A stretch of DNA of 64,000 bases from Macrostomum hystrix (lineage: Eukaryota; Platyhelminthes; Macrostomidae). The translations under genes were made by a program, and so were the position numbers. The stretch is from the NCBI GenBank assembly GCA_950097015.1, contig CATNEN010000007.1, positions 5,632,001 to 5,696,000 on the forward strand, written 5' to 3'. Shown piece by piece: positions 23,801 to 36,239 of this stretch. The first letter of the stretch is position 1. Each line of letters opens with the position of its first letter. The notes under the pieces were generated by a model, which worked only from the letters and a program-made list of their open reading frames with translations, was not told where the DNA came from and ran no database searches.

Positions 23801-24064
23801 GATGTCTGGAGCTTCGGCGTCTGCCTGTGGGAGCTCTACAGTCTGGGCGAGCCGCCCTGGGGCGACCTGGACGGCGTGGAAGTGCTGAAACAGATCGAGG
23901 AAGGCTGCCGACTGCCGCAGCCTCGCCTGGCCGCGCCGGATCTGTACAACCTCATGCAGCAGTGCTGGGCCTACAAGCCGGAGGACAGGCCCAGCTTCGA
24001 CCGGCTGCAGGCCTGGTTCCAGCACGTCACCACCAATGTGTACGAGAACCTGCCGCCAGAGTAG
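17848..24064 (+). CDS. shark: Shark/HTK16-type non-receptor tyrosine kinase
   Basis: Seven exons join in frame: 17848-18135, 18633-18845, 19115-19351, 20607-21069, 21917-22356, 22932-23323, 23722-24064 (791 aa). Order: Gln/Gly-rich N-terminus; SH2 from about 38 (WFHG, FLVRF); ankyrin repeats about 140-305 (NPLHLAA, TPLIEAA, TALHRAV, TPLHEAA); second SH2 from about 320 (DWFHSDL, GTFLLRR); a Gly/Ser-rich linker about 451-512; kinase about 521-785. The kinase has the Gly loop LGEGEFGEV, VAVK (Lys552), HRDLAARN (Asp645), DFG (Asp663), activation-loop Tyr676/677, WPIKWYAPE and SDVWSFGV, so it looks active. SH2-ankyrin-SH2-kinase order is that of Drosophila Shark (engulfment-receptor signalling) and Hydra HTK16. 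The start is ATG 17848 (GCCGGCCATGC context). Introns 1 and 3 hold minisatellites and intron 6 a SINE fragment. Confidence 0.95.
18416..18590. repeat. minisatellite, 27-bp unit, Shark intron 1
   Basis: Six to seven units of CCACACTCTGACACCAG followed by TCTTCATTTG. The real acceptor of exon 2 (about 18619-18632) reads CCACACTCTGACCCTCAG and is clearly a relative of the unit, so the array appears to have grown out of the splice site. Confidence 0.95.
19555..20412. repeat. minisatellite, about 30-bp unit, Shark intron 3
   Basis: Nearly 30 units of GTTTTGGGATCATTGTGTC followed by TTCTGTGGAGA, with many small variants. A segment of about 300 bp appears twice (around 19650-19860 and 19940-20160), indicating block duplication. 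It occupies most of the 1255-bp intron. Confidence 0.95.
21070..21916 (-). other. Shark intron 4 with an unassigned open frame
   Basis: On the minus strand a frame without stops runs from about 21660 to 21189 (for example CTKAVAALRSLAVNQLLLQP). I do not recognise the product. It may be a degraded mobile-element gene or chance. Confidence 0.25.
23570..23690 (+). mobile_element. SINE family A fragment in Shark intron 6
   Basis: Matches the middle of the copy at 9466-9836: CTGACAATC, GCAGATGRACACACCTGTGTG-like sequence and CAGGGGTCAGCG. It lacks the tRNA head and the ATT tail. Confidence 0.6.
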
Positions 24065-24164
24065 AGCTCGGGACTGTTGTTTGGTAGGATTGATTCAGAA
24101 TTTTTCTATGGCCAATTACATTCAGTATCGCAAATATCGCTTGTAATAAGTTTTAACTGTTGTC

Positions 24165-24440
24165 ATTGGCAACCAGGCAACCGAAGTTGGGTTCGTTAGA
24201 CTCTATTATACTACTCTAACTACTCAAACTACTACTCTAAGTATACTGTTGTCATGGGCGACCAGGCAACCGAAGTTGGGTTCGTTAGACTCTATTATTC
24301 TACTCTAACTACTCAAACTACTACTCTAAGTATACTGTTGTCATGGGCGACCAGGCAACCAAAGTTGGGTTCGTTAGACTCTATTATCCTACTCTAACTA
24401 CTCAAACTACTAATCTAAGTATACTGTTGTCATTGGCAAC
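24165..24440. repeat. three copies of an 89-bp unit, Shark 3' UTR
   Basis: Three near-identical units beginning GTTGTCATGGGCGACCAGGC and ending CTCTAAGTATACT directly follow the Shark stop codon. They probably lie in its 3' UTR, since the first good AATAAA is at 24786. Confidence 0.9.
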
Positions 24441-24785
24441 CTTAGGTTGATATTTTGTGTCCACAGTTCTTTACTTTAGCAGATTTGGGTTGTCATTAGT
24501 AACAACCGAAAGCAAAATAGCTATTATGTTGCCATTGACAACGAAAGTTTGAGTTATAACTTATATGCTTAATTTTTCTTAAGCATAATGCTGAATTAAT
24601 CCATAGTTTTTTTGTTGTCGTTGACAACTAAAGCACTTGTTTACTGAAACAATGGTCGTTAAGCATCAATCAAAATGTGCTCTAGTCTGTTGTTCTTTTA
24701 CAAAGATGCGTAGCACTTTATTTATTAGATACACACTACTTATTAGATACACACTACTTGTCCAGAGAGTTCGCCTAATTCCTGG

Positions 24786-24791
24786 AATAAA
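24786..24791 (+). terminator. AATAAA, likely Shark polyadenylation signal
   Basis: AATAAA 722 bases past the Shark stop codon, followed by T-rich sequence. It is the best plus-strand candidate; a 3' UTR of about 750 bases would include the 89-bp triplication. Confidence 0.45.
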
Positions 24792-25242
24792 GAAGCAATT
24801 TTAATTGCCTTTTCCTTTTAACAAGCTGCTGTCAATCTTGTGTCTTTTCCCATTGTGTAACATATCATGTTGCTGTTTGACTGGACTTTCTGCACCCTCG
24901 CGTGTCTTGTTTTGCTAATTGTTCAATCAGCAAACTGCCTCACGGACTTCGCTCCAAGATGAGTTCGAACTTATTCGTCAGGGAGTCATTTCGCTTCGCT
25001 ACGGGCCAGTTCGCGACTTGTTCAAGTCCTAGTTAATGATTTATCTCCTCCTGCTTTTATCCATGTTTTTGCCTTTATCTATTATCATACCTCTTTTACA
25101 GATATATTTCTTTGTTAAAGATTTAACTAGATTGAAAATCTCTATGGAATTTTTTTTCTTTGCAAATTTTACTCTTTATTTAACGACATGCCGAGTGTGC
25201 CAGCAGAAAACTGTGGGGATAATCACGACTATCTTCCCAATG

Positions 25243-25680
25243 AGGGGGTTTCCCTTCCTCTAACATCTCCAATTCTCCCCTTGAGATCTAGGGATTTCCC
25301 ATGCTCTATTATCTCCCATTCTCCCCTTGAGATCTAGGGATTTACCATGCTCTATGAGTCTATTATCTCCCATTCTCCCCTTGAGATCTAGGGATTTCCC
25401 ATGCTCTATTATCTCCCATTATCCCATTGAGATCTAGTGATTTCCCTTCCTCTAATATCTCCTATTTTCCCTGTGAGATCTAGTGATTTCCCATCCTCTA
25501 GTATCTCCCATTTTCCCAGTGAGATCTAGTGATTTCCCTTCCTCTAATATCCCCCATTTTCCCATTGAGATCTAGTGATTTCCCATCCTCTAATATCCCC
25601 CATTTTCCCATTGAGATCTAGTGATTTCCCATCCTCTAGTATCTCCCATTTTCCCATTTAGATCTAGCGATTTCCCATGG
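25243..25680. repeat. minisatellite, about 46-bp unit
   Basis: Units contain GAGATCTAGTGATTTCCC then CTCTAATATCTCCCATT; about nine copies. The surrounding 24792-25242 and 25681-26119 hold no recognised gene. Confidence 0.95.
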
Positions 25681-26119
25681 AATCACGCAGTAGATTGCCG
25701 CTCGGCATGCTGTCTAGTTCATATTGAATTGCGTGCAATGTAATAGCCCTCATCCTAAAGGATTTGTTGGCTTCTGTTTCAAAGAGAACAGGCTGGCAGG
25801 CTGGCTCGTGCCTGCCGCAGCTCCAAAGCAGTATTCTTCCTTGCTCTGAACTCCTTGTCTGCGTGTTGTCATTGCAATTTAGTCACTTTTACACACCAAA
25901 TGCTAGAATTCAATTGCTTATGTATTTTTGTTTGCCTTTATGCAATATTTTAGCAATGAAAGCATTGTATCTGTATTTTTGTACAATTCTCGCTTAGACA
26001 CTATATATATAATACTCTAGGGATCTGGAAATGTTTGTGGGAATGATGTGTCATTTACAAAGGAAATTCCAAAGGAAGCTAATTGTGTTATTTACCATAT
26101 GGCAGCAGCATCACCTGGA

Positions 26120-26522
26120 AGGCGTAGGGACATAAGTGGGTTTGATGGGGCTCCCCCAGTCCATGGATGGGAGGGTAGGGGCATAAGTGGGTTTGATGGG
26201 GCTCCCCCAGTCCATGGATGGGAGGGTAGGGGCATAAGTGGGTTTGATGGGGCTCCCCCAGTCCATGGATGGGAGGGGTAGGGACTTGTGTGGGTTTGAT
26301 GGGGCTCCCCCAGTCCATGGATGGGAGGGTAGGGACTTGTGTGGGTTTGATGGGGCTCCCCCAGTCCATGGATGGGAGGGTAGGGGCATAAGTGGGTTTG
26401 ATGGGGCTCCCCCAGTCCATGGATGGGAGGGGTAGGGACTTGTGTGGGTTTGATGGGGCTCCCCCAGTCCATGGATGGGAGGGGTAGGGACTTGTGTGGG
26501 TTTGATGGGTCTCCCCCCAGTC
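26120..26522. repeat. minisatellite, 51-bp unit
   Basis: Eight units with GGGTTTGATGGGGCTCCCCC and AGTCCATGGATGGGAGGG. Two subtypes alternate (GGGGCATAAGT versus GGGACTTGTGT). Open frames on both strands are artefacts of the repeat. Confidence 0.95.
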
Positions 26523-27604
26523 CACGGACTGAAATCATGCTTCTTATACAATACATGTACTACCATGCTTGTAGTTTTTATTCGACAGTTGATTTGCTGT
26601 CTCCGCCATTTTTATTACCTCTCATTGTTGCTGACTGCCAGCACAGTTTGCTCTGCTCAGTGATGCTCAGTTTTTCTACTCAAATTTATCATCGCTTACT
26701 TCTCTCTGTTGCTCTCAAACACCTGTCCGCTGCCTCCCTAGATCTCTTCCCGTCTTCCTCTTACCCTCTTCCGCTTCCCCTCTTCCCATTCCACTCCTAC
26801 TCTTCCCTCTTCAACCTCCCTCCTCTCGTCCCATTATCCTTTTTATATTTGTCCTGTGCCCTTTTTCACCCTTTCTCATTACCATATCCCATTATCTCGA
26901 TAGTCTTTCCATTCTGTGTCCCAACCTTCTTAAATTTCCTGTGTTAATCTTGCTTTAAAATATTTTCCACAGTTTTCGTTTCCGTGCACTTTTAAAAGTA
27001 CAAAAATTACAGCTGATTCAGGATTTGTTGGGCGGTGGTCAGTAAGATTTATTTCTGTCCCCGAATCGTTCATCAGCTGGTTTCTATAAGCGAATGACAA
27101 TTTGTAGATTTTCTTTTATAATTTTTTATGCGAATGGTCAATCTGACGAGTGACCAATATGATTAGCTGAATTGTAACTGAGCAAACAACTCCACAGCTA
27201 CTGCTTAGCAGTCTGGTGTGCTTCTTTTGTTTCCTAAACCCTTTTTTATTATTCCGTGTCCACATGGCCTCCCGTAATTTTATGTCTATCCTAATTTTTA
27301 CTCGCTCTGCACTCCTGTGATTCCCCTGCTAAGTAGTACGTGTAGCAAGCGAGTGTATTTCTTCGGTAAATTAACCCGTGGCGATCTGTGGCTACTCACG
27401 GGCGCTAGTGATTAATCCGATTTGGCACATTTTTCTCACTGTAGATCGAAGTTTTGAAAAAATGTTTATTTAAACTCTACTTGTTCTTAGTCTGTATTTC
27501 CTGTCCTTCCTTTATTTGCTTTCGATTTGGTAGTGACACCCTTTTAGCGGTATGGGTGGCTTCGCAGGACCTCCCTGCAGCTAAAACTTACCCGTTACAG
27601 CTTT
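26523..27604. other. gene-free stretch, pyrimidine-rich part
   Basis: 26580-26950 is C/T-rich and gives a 174-codon open frame without any recognised motif. I see no gene. Confidence 0.4.
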
Positions 27605-28346
27605 ACCTGTCAGGCACAGGTGTGTCAGTTACTCAATGGATGCTGGCTACCTGTCAGATGCAGGTATGTTTCTGATATAGAATGGACTACCTGTCAGATA
27701 CAGGTGATGTTGAATGGATACTGGCTACCTGTCAGGTACATGGGTGTCAGATACTCAATGGATGCTGGCTACCTGTCAGATGCAGGTATGTTTCTGATAT
27801 AGAATGGACTACCTGTCAGATACAGGTGATGTTGAATGGATACTGGCTACCTGTCAGATACAGGTGATGTTGAATGGATACTGGCTACCTGTCAGATACA
27901 GGGGTGTCAGATACTCAGTGGATACTGGCTACCTGTCAGATGCAGGTATGTTTCTGATATAGAATGGACTACCTGTCAGATACAGGTGATGTTGAATGGA
28001 TACTGGCTACCTGTCAGGTACATGGGTATCAGATACTCAATGGATGCTGGCTACCTGTCAGATGCAGGTATGTTTCTGATATAGAATGGACTACCTGTCA
28101 GATACAGGTGATGTTGAATGGATACTGGCTACCTGTCAGGTACATGGGTGTCAGATACTCAATGGATGCTGGCTACCTGTCAAGTACAGGTGTGTCAGAT
28201 ACCCAATGGATACTGGCTACCTGTCAGATACAGGTGATGGTGAATGGATACTGGCTACCTGTCAGATACAGGTAATGTTGAATGGATACTGGCTACCTGT
28301 CAGATACAGGTGATGTTGAATGGATACTGGCTACCTGTCAGGTACA
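27605..28346. repeat. minisatellite with higher-order structure, about 38-bp unit
   Basis: Units built on CTGGCTACCTGTCAGATACA and GGTGATGTTGAATGGA. Blocks of several distinct units (one with TTTCTGATATAGAATGGA) recur together at about 27620, 27740, 27920 and 28040, so multi-unit blocks were duplicated. Confidence 0.95.
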
Positions 28347-28349
28347 GTC

Positions 28350-28400
28350 GTACCCACAGAATATCCTGGTGGTTGTCCTGCAGATATTCTGTGGCTGTAC
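28350..28400. other. short hairpin at the end of the array
   Basis: CCACAGAATATC (28354-28365) pairs with GATATTCTGTGG (28383-28394). Flanking GTAC and CTG/CAG extend the stem to about 19 pairs around a loop of about 9 bases. Confidence 0.7.
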
Positions 28401-29134
28401 AGGATGTTTAATTAAACTAGATGGCATTTTTATGTTGCTTTACTCATTACACACTACTTAGCTTTGTATCAGTAGAGCATGTAAGTAGGAACAATATCTG
28501 GCATTCAAATTTTCTATCAGTTAAATGTCTAATCTTAGACGAAAGGCGTGTCATTTGACGTCTTGCCCCGACAAAGACTGCAGTTTTCGGAAACTTGGCA
28601 GGAATTTGACAAAAAGTGGAACAGCCAATGTTAGAGAGACATTTTCAGAGGAAGTGTGTTGTCTCTTTACTTGAAGGCGGCACAGATGAGCCCGAATTAA
28701 TGCCGAATGCGCATGTAAAATAGCGGATATTCGATATTTCAGTTCCGCAGCTTGCCTGGAAACAAAAGACTTCGCGCCAAATTGCTGCTAATAAAATCGT
28801 AGAGATACGGCCGAAGCGATGACGCAACAATGCAGAAACAGGAGACCCAATGGAATGTCACGCCGCGTAAGGCGGGCGTGAAGCTATGCCAGTGAATTGA
28901 GGGGGGCGATTGTGCGGAATGCAGATGGAATATTGAAATAAGTGACTATTTGGCTCATTGAGTCTGCTTTTGCTGTCCAGTTTTTCACAGCGATGTGCGC
29001 CCCGAAACTGACAGCCTGTCATGTCTGAGCTGGCAGACAGCTGCTCGGAATCTGCAACATTCGGTCTGCTGACTTGCTGGCCTCTCATTCAGTCTGATTG
29101 GGTCTGATTAGAAATTGTTATTTATCTCTACTAT
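28401..29134. other. gene-free unique sequence
   Basis: No gene recognised. Short frames lack motifs. Composition is near that of the other unique islands between arrays. Confidence 0.4.
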
Positions 29135-29665
29135 TTGTTTTCACTCTGTTCCACTGATTGTTCACTCTGTTTGGACTGATTGTTCACTCTGTTTGGACTG
29201 ATTGTTCACTCTGTTTGGACTGATTGTTCACTCTGTTTTGACTGATTGTTCACTCTGTTTGGACTGCTTGTTCACTCTTTTTTGACTGATTGTTCACTCT
29301 GTTTGGACTGCTTGTTCACTCTTTTTGGACTGCTTGTTCACTCTTTTTGGACTGATTGTTCACTCTGTTTGGACTGCTTGTTCACTCTTTTTGGACTGAT
29401 TGTTCACTCTGTTTGGACTGCTTGTTCACTCTTTTTGGACTGATTGTTCACTCTGTTTTTACTAATTGTTCACTCTGATTAATTGGTTGTTCACTTTGTT
29501 CAGCTGGTTGTTCACTCTGCTTGGACTGATTGTTCACTCTGATTAATTTATTGTTCACTCTGTTCAGCTGCTTGCTCACTCTGTTTTAACAGTTTTTTTC
29601 ATTCTGCTTAACTGATTGTTCACTCAGTTAAACTGATTGTTCACTCTGTTAACTTGTTGTTCAGT
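29135..29665. repeat. minisatellite, 22-bp unit
   Basis: About 23 units of GACTGATTGTTCACTCTGTT plus TG. GATTG and GCTTG subtypes alternate in the centre, and divergence increases toward 29665. Confidence 0.95.
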
Positions 29666-30387
29666 CTGTTTAACTGGTCTTTCCCATTTTGACCTCGGAT
29701 TAAGGATAAGCTTTGTGATATTTTCTAAGCAATTCAGGCCCCACTAAAGCTAGTCCTCACTACTTCGCGAAAAAATTTTTTTTTTTAAAACAAAGAAGAT
29801 ATTGGGAGAGAGATGGGAGGCGGGAAGGGAGGCTTTGCAGAAGGTGGCGCGGAATGGTCGGGCGTGTCAAGCGGCGCGAGGCTCAAAGGATTTATGAATT
29901 TCTGTTGCGTGGCGTTTCCGCTTATTAAGCCGGCGCGGCACGGCGGACACTGAAGTGGAATTGTGCGAGGGTCCTCGTGGCCGCTGTTTGATCTTGCCAC
30001 GCCCCCCCACAATATCCCCACACCCTCAGAGCAGTTAATTAAGAATTCCTAAGGAACAGTTATCAATATACAGAGCGGCTCGAGGATCTAGGAGAGGTGC
30101 ACACAGATGCTGCAGCATGTGTTTGCTGTGATGCAGTGAGCAAATAGCGAAAACAGGACTCATTGCTCACTCACTGCTCAAATCCTGACCGTGAGTTCCA
30201 GTGGCTCAATGGCAGATGAGCCGTCCGTTTGACTCCTTTGATGCGCCGCAGCCGACACAAGGGAAAATATATTGAGATAATTTATGAAGTCACAGAAACT
30301 ATCAGCGACCCTGAGCACAGCTAGCATCTGTCATTGAGAACTGAACTAACAGATTTCTGATGGGAATGAATCCTTTTTAATCCTTCA

Positions 30388-30748
30388 GGGCACTGAAGGA
30401 ACAGGGCAGGGCACTGAAGGAACAGGGGAGGGCACTGAAGGAACAGGGGAGGGCACTGAAGGAACAGGGCAGGGCACTGAAGGAACAGGGCAGGGCACTG
30501 AAGGAACAGGGGAGGGCACTGAAGGAACAGGGCAGGGCACTGAAGGAACAGGGCAGGGCACTGAAGGAACAGGGCAGGGCACTGAAGGAACAGGGTAGGG
30601 CACTGAAGGAACAGGGGAGGGCACTGAAGGAACAGGGCAGGGCACTGAAGGAACAGGGCAGGGCACTGAAGGAACAGGGGAGGGCACTGAAGGAACAGGG
30701 CAGGGCACTGAAGGAACAGGGTAGGGCACTGAAGGAACAGGTGAGGGT
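30388..30748. repeat. minisatellite, 21-bp unit
   Basis: About 17 units of GGCACTGAAGGAACAGGGC plus AG, very homogeneous apart from GGGCAG/GGGGAG/GGGTAG variants. The period is a multiple of three, which makes a 131-codon Pro/Val/Ser frame on the minus strand; I do not consider it a gene. Confidence 0.95.
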
Positions 30749-31959
30749 GTTATATAACTCTCTGAAGGAAAATGGGTCAATTGTTTATCTGAAACATTCT
30801 ATCTGATTGTAGTTATCTGAAGGACATTGTAACTAAAAGCCACTGGTGTATGAAGAAAGGCTGACAATAAAATATTGCTACTATAGAAATATTCTAGAAG
30901 TATCTGGCCCCATTTCAAACAGGGTCTGACAGTCACAACAATGACGCAACGCGTCAACTTGGAGACTTGTTTAGCCTGACACCTGTGGGAGAAGTGTCGC
31001 TCCAAACTAAACCAAACAAGCTGACAAAATTCCCTATATACACAGCAGGCAGTTTATTAATTTTTATAGGAGTGTCTCCGGCATCACCTCCCATTTCGGC
31101 ATTAAATATATGGGATCTTAGCGGGCCAGTTTTGTTTGCGCAGTGGAAATCAAACTGAAGTGGCACTCCTTGTTGGGGGTCATTGTTGCCATGCTGGTCA
31201 GTTAGTTAGCCTTTGGCACTTTGATCAGCTCTACACTTGGCTAGAGGACTTCCACACTGAACTCTGTGTTGGGCTGCATGGTTACCGTAAGTAAGCGGAG
31301 AAAAATCAGATCCCGGGGGCGATATGCTATGCGTTTCCTTTATCGGGTACAGCGGTCACCTGCGCTGCCCCCAAGGCTCCTTTGCCCACACCTCCTTGAC
31401 ATTCTTTCATGCGAGACGCAATATGACCACAAATGGGAGAAAAACAATCAGAAGGACGATGGCGAAAACGTGATCCTTTGTCTCCAGGGGGGGATAAATA
31501 ATCAGGAAGCTGTCTGACTGGCTAACTTCAGTGATCCAATTTGTGTCCGTTTGAGACTGAGCTCAGGTGATTTATAGTGTCCAACAGTTTTAAACAGTTC
31601 TGAACTCCTGGAGCGAACACCTGGGCTGCTTTTGTTTGGAATTTTGCCTCGTGCCCGCGCTTGTCGCATAAATTCTAAACAATGCGACCCAGAGCCATGC
31701 ATTTCTGCGAACATTGTTTTATTGCGAGCTTAGTAACTGCATTAAGAGCAACTGAATTTTAACGACCGGCTAAGTTGACTCTTTGACTCTTCGCGGCTAA
31801 TTTATGTGCTCGAGTGAACCACGTGACTTTCACGTCCAGGACTTCATAAATTGTATCTGGTCGCTATTCCATGGCATTGCTCAACCTTCACTTCCACCTC
31901 ACTCTAACTCTTAACTCTAACCCTTGGCTGCCTCTCCTTTTATACCTTCCGTCTATTCA
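30749..31959. other. gene-free unique sequence
   Basis: No gene or strong repeat recognised between the 21-bp array and the next array. Confidence 0.4.
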
Positions 31960-32497
31960 TCTATACCCTCTATCCATCTATATCCCTCCCTATCCATCTA
32001 TAACCCTCCCTATCCATCTATAACCCTCCCTATCTATCTATAACCCTCCCTATCCATCTATACCCCTCCCTATCCATCTATAACCCTCCCTATCCATCTA
32101 TACCCCTCCCTATCCATCTATACCCCTCCCTATCCATCTATACCCCTCCCTATCCATCTATACCCCTCCCTATCCATCTATACCCCTCCCTATCCATCTA
32201 TACCCGTCCATATTCATCTATCCATATTCCCTATCCATCTATACCCGTCCATATTCATCTATCCATATTCCCTATCCATCTATACCCGTCCATATTCATC
32301 TATCCATATTCCCTATCCATCTATACCCGTCCATATTCATCTATCCATATTCCCTATCCATCTATACCCGTCCATATTCATCTATCCATATTCCCTATCC
32401 ATCTATACCCGTCCATATTCATCTATCCATATTCCCTATCCATCTATACCCGTCCATATTCATCTATCCATATTCCCTATCCATCTATACCCTCCAT
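31960..32497. repeat. two fused minisatellites, 20-bp then about 41-bp units
   Basis: First about 12 units of TATCCATCTATAACCCTCCC (or TACCCCTCCC), then about seven longer units joining CTATCCATCTATACCCGTCC with ATATTCATCTATCCATATTC. The long unit looks like two diverged short units that were amplified together. Confidence 0.95.
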
Positions 32498-33374
32498 ATC
32501 TCTGGAACACCCTCTATCTAGTACCCACTGTTATACGTGCAGAATTTTCTCAAATTAATTTCTCTGTGGTTGCTATGAGAAACTCATCATTATAGGTATA
32601 AACAGCAAACTGAATTGTATACCTTCATGCACGTGAGAACCAAATTGCTGTATAATTTCACAGATCAAATTGCTCACCAAAAAATGTTCTCACGATGTCA
32701 CGAGGGTGTAACTTGGCTCATTGTTTGACTAAATTCGCTTTGCACCAGTACATTGCCTCCGATCTCTAGAACAGACTGCAGCTAAGGTCGATACTCAAAT
32801 GGGAATAACAAAATATATCACAAGTCTAGCTGATGCTGAACACAAACAACCACTTTAGATGAGGTACGATTTGGCAAATAGACAGATTCTTGGGACACAG
32901 ACAAGACTTCCCTGTAAGACAGACACCCCTGTTAGACAGACACCCTGTTAGACAGACACCCTGTAAGACAGACACCCCTGTAAGAGAGACATCCCAGTGA
33001 GACAGACCGGCAACTCACTGAGGAGACAGACAACCTGCTGAAACAGACAGACAACCAGTGGTACAGGGAAGCTGGCAGCATGGGTTCCTCATTCATCACT
33101 GGAGCACAATTGAAACTATTTTCAGTCACTTTCTCACAACGCTGCGCCAGTGAATTGAAGGCCATGCAGATTTGCCACAACTCATCGAGTCTCCTCTGGA
33201 GCCTTCTGTGTCCCTGAAACGGGACGATCTTTTTACAGTTTGTCTCCAACTGCCGCTGCGGCTATTGAGTATGAAAGAGTGCATGAGATCTAGGTAGCTA
33301 TCAGGCTTAGTCATCGATTTAGAAAAAAACGTTTCATGCAAAAGTTAATGGAGTTTGGGAACTTTCTATTTAGA
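32498..33374. other. gene-free stretch with degenerate GACAGACACCC repeats
   Basis: 32910-33060 holds irregular AGACAGACACCCTGTAAG-type repeats. Nothing else was recognised. Confidence 0.4.
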
Positions 33375-33605
33375 TTAGATCAGATCCAGGGATGTGTGGG
33401 GTTCAGATCTAGAGATGTGTGGGGTTCAGATCTAGAGATGTATGGGGTTCAGATCTAGAGATGTGTGGGGTTCAGATCTAGAGATGTGTGGGGTTCAGAT
33501 CTAGAGATGTGTGGGGTTCAGATCTAGAGATGTGTGGGGTTCAGATCTAGAGATGTGTGGGGTTCAGATCTAGAGATGTGTGGGGTTCAGATATGTGTGG
33601 CGATC
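33375..33605. repeat. minisatellite, 23-bp unit
   Basis: About ten almost identical units of AGATCTAGAGATGTGTGGGG plus TTC. Each unit includes the palindrome AGATCT. Confidence 0.95.
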
Positions 33606-36239
33606 GGATCTATAGGTTGGACACCAAGCTGATCAAACCAAACACTGAAGCACTCAAACCCTATTTAATTAGGCGATCATGAAAATTTTCTGCAATGGTT
33701 GATTCTTCTGAATACGGAGCAGTAAGCACGTGTTAAATCGACAGGCATCCGTGACACGATGATGGTCGGCTAACAATAGGCTCAAACTCTAAGCTGAGCA
33801 TAGATTCAAAACTAAACCATCAGTTTTTCCGACTGCAGCTCATTCAGGTGTGCCACAATTAACCTGCACTGTTGATTTTGAGCCTCACTAATTTGAACAT
33901 AGTTTCCCAATGCTGCACGCGGCACGTGCTGAGAGTGCGAGCTAATAATCCAGCATGGGATCTGAGTGTAGGTTGAGTCGTGCTCAAAATCCCGTGTTTA
34001 TAACACATAAATTCAAGGGAAAGCCGATAGGCCCATGCATGGCACAGCTTAGCTCACAAGCTGTTGATTTCGCTAACAGAGCCACTCAAGCGTAAGAGAA
34101 TTTCGCCAGCGTTGCGTTGTAGCGTTTGTGTGTGTGTGTGTGTGTGAGTTTGCCAATCCGCATTGAAATTGAGTTTGGAGGGCCAGTTGGGTTGCAGAGC
34201 GGATGGCGGCAGCAGCAGCAGCAGCTCCCTTTTTCTTTCAAGTCAAGCAGAGATGCCACGGCGGCAGCGCGGGCAGGAGGGGGCGGAGTTTTATGTCAGA
34301 CTTTAATGGCCCCCTCCGCCCCCTCCCGCCCGCTCTCTCGCAGGAAGGCCGGTGCGGGCGGCCGTGGGTCCAATCCGGCATAAATTTCAGGCCGCGGGGT
34401 GGAGGGGCTGGCGGGTTAGGAAGGCGGGTCATTGGGGGGGTGGTGGTGGCGGCTGGCGGCAAACTTCAAAGAGAAGTAAATTGGTTGAGAATGGCATTGG
34501 AACCCTTCCCTGTTACTCGCTTTCCACTCAGGCCGCACTCTCCTCTCAATGCATTCAAATGGCAATGCAAAAACTCCGTTCATGATTCGGACACTTTCCG
34601 AACTTAGCGGCAGCAGCAGCAGCAGGGAGCATTCTGTCGAGTTGGGATCGCTTTCAGCAGACATTTGTGCTATTGCATTAGCCTAGCCACCTAAACTTTC
34701 ACGTTCTATATGCTGCATTGTGCTGCAGGGTGCTCAGACATATTTTTATTAGGCCTTTGCTGTTTGTTGGCCTTGCTTTGCTGTTGTAGGGTGGTCCCTG
34801 AAACCAAAGGCTCTTGACTCGACAGCAGGCCAGCGAAACGCAGTAATGGCCACAGGGGCTGTGGGAGGTTGGTGCGGCATTTCAAAGTTTTATGACACCC
34901 AGTGCGACCGACCACCACCCCACACGCGCGCACACGGGCCCTGCTACCTTTTCTGTCTCTCTCTCTCACCTTCCTTCCTTCATCTTTGCCGGCGGCGGCG
35001 GTGGCGGCGGCGGTGCCAGAGTGATATTAACTTGGCCGGGCATCTGCCAGAGAGTCAAAGACCCCCAATTTACAGGCACAGCCATGAATGGAGCCATGGG
35101 CTTTGTTGGGGGGTCATAAAACCTTACAATGAGAGAGACTCGGGTGGGAGTAGGTAGGTTCACTTTAGCTCCTCTAATGCGCCTTCTGGCCTCTCAAACC
35201 GACTGACTGGACTGATTCAAAGCGCAATGTATTCTGACCTATCTGTGCTGCCTGATTTCTTAGAAATCTAACTAAATTTATCGATTTTTTACTGTCAAAT
35301 CGAGATCTGTATTCATCAATAGTCAAGCTTGTTCTTTTATGTGTTGGTGTGTACTTTCATCGGCCAGATATTGCCAGCCAGAACAAGAAAACGTTATTAA
35401 CTTGTGTCATACCTGCAGTGCAAAATAATCAAATTAAAATGAACCAAATCGTTTTTTACATTTAGCGACTTAAAGCTAATGTGAGATTGCATAACAGTTA
35501 TTTATAATGCTCTCTGTTTTGCCTGTTGTGATAATAGATGCTATATTTGCTTTTCAAATATATAAATTAACAAGAAAGTTAAGTAAAAATGAGGGACAAC
35601 CCTCTCAGTTCTCTTCTGCCCGCCAGAAGCAGTCAGCCTTCAAGCCGACGGAACCGTTTTGTAAAAAAAGAAAAATATGACAAATGCTTTTCCATCTTAC
35701 AGCAGTAATATTAATAACAGTTCAAACATGTTAAAACGCGCAGGTGATCATTTATTTCTACACAAAAGGTGCGTGCACTTTACAACAAATGGCAAACAGA
35801 AGACACGGCAGACAAGCGAATCGGAGTTAACAGCTTGATAAGGATTCTGGAGATTTCGGCGGTCGTTCTCAATAGAGTCTATGCGATGAAGCAGCAAGTA
35901 CTGACGGCAGTGCTCATGACAGATTTGCATTTGAAGCTTATTACGAGCTATAGTGTTATAGGGAGGTCGATAGGCTTAGAAGTTTTACAGGGCCAATACA
36001 ATAAAATATGCTCTCAGATAACGAATGTCACTGATATATTTCGGTGCAGACATGTGTCCGGGCGGTGCTCAGTTGAGCATAGCGTGGGGCAGGCGGACAG
36101 GCGGGCAGGTGAGCAGTCAAAGACACTGGCAGGGTAGTGGTTCGCGCGAGCGATTGGAGTTGACGCGCCGAACAATATTGCTGAAAGAAGAAAGCAATTT
36201 GCGGTTATTTACAATGGTAATGAAAAAGCCTGTTGCAAG
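33606..36239. other. gene-free unique island, 3' of Cdx
   Basis: Includes a (TG)n run at about 34128-34147 and a GC-rich unique segment at about 34180-35160 carrying two GTCATAAA-type sites (34889, 35113). No coding frame was recognised. It may contain cis-regulatory DNA for the neighbouring homeobox gene. Confidence 0.35.

Noticed and set aside
26088-26566. Overlapping frames of about 150 codons on the minus strand
   Set aside because: All three minus frames are open across the 51-bp array, which marks repeat translation and not a gene.
34203-34607. 134-codon frame in the GC-rich island 3' of Cdx
   Set aside because: No motif; overlapping frames on both strands reflect GC content. A regulatory role is more likely.
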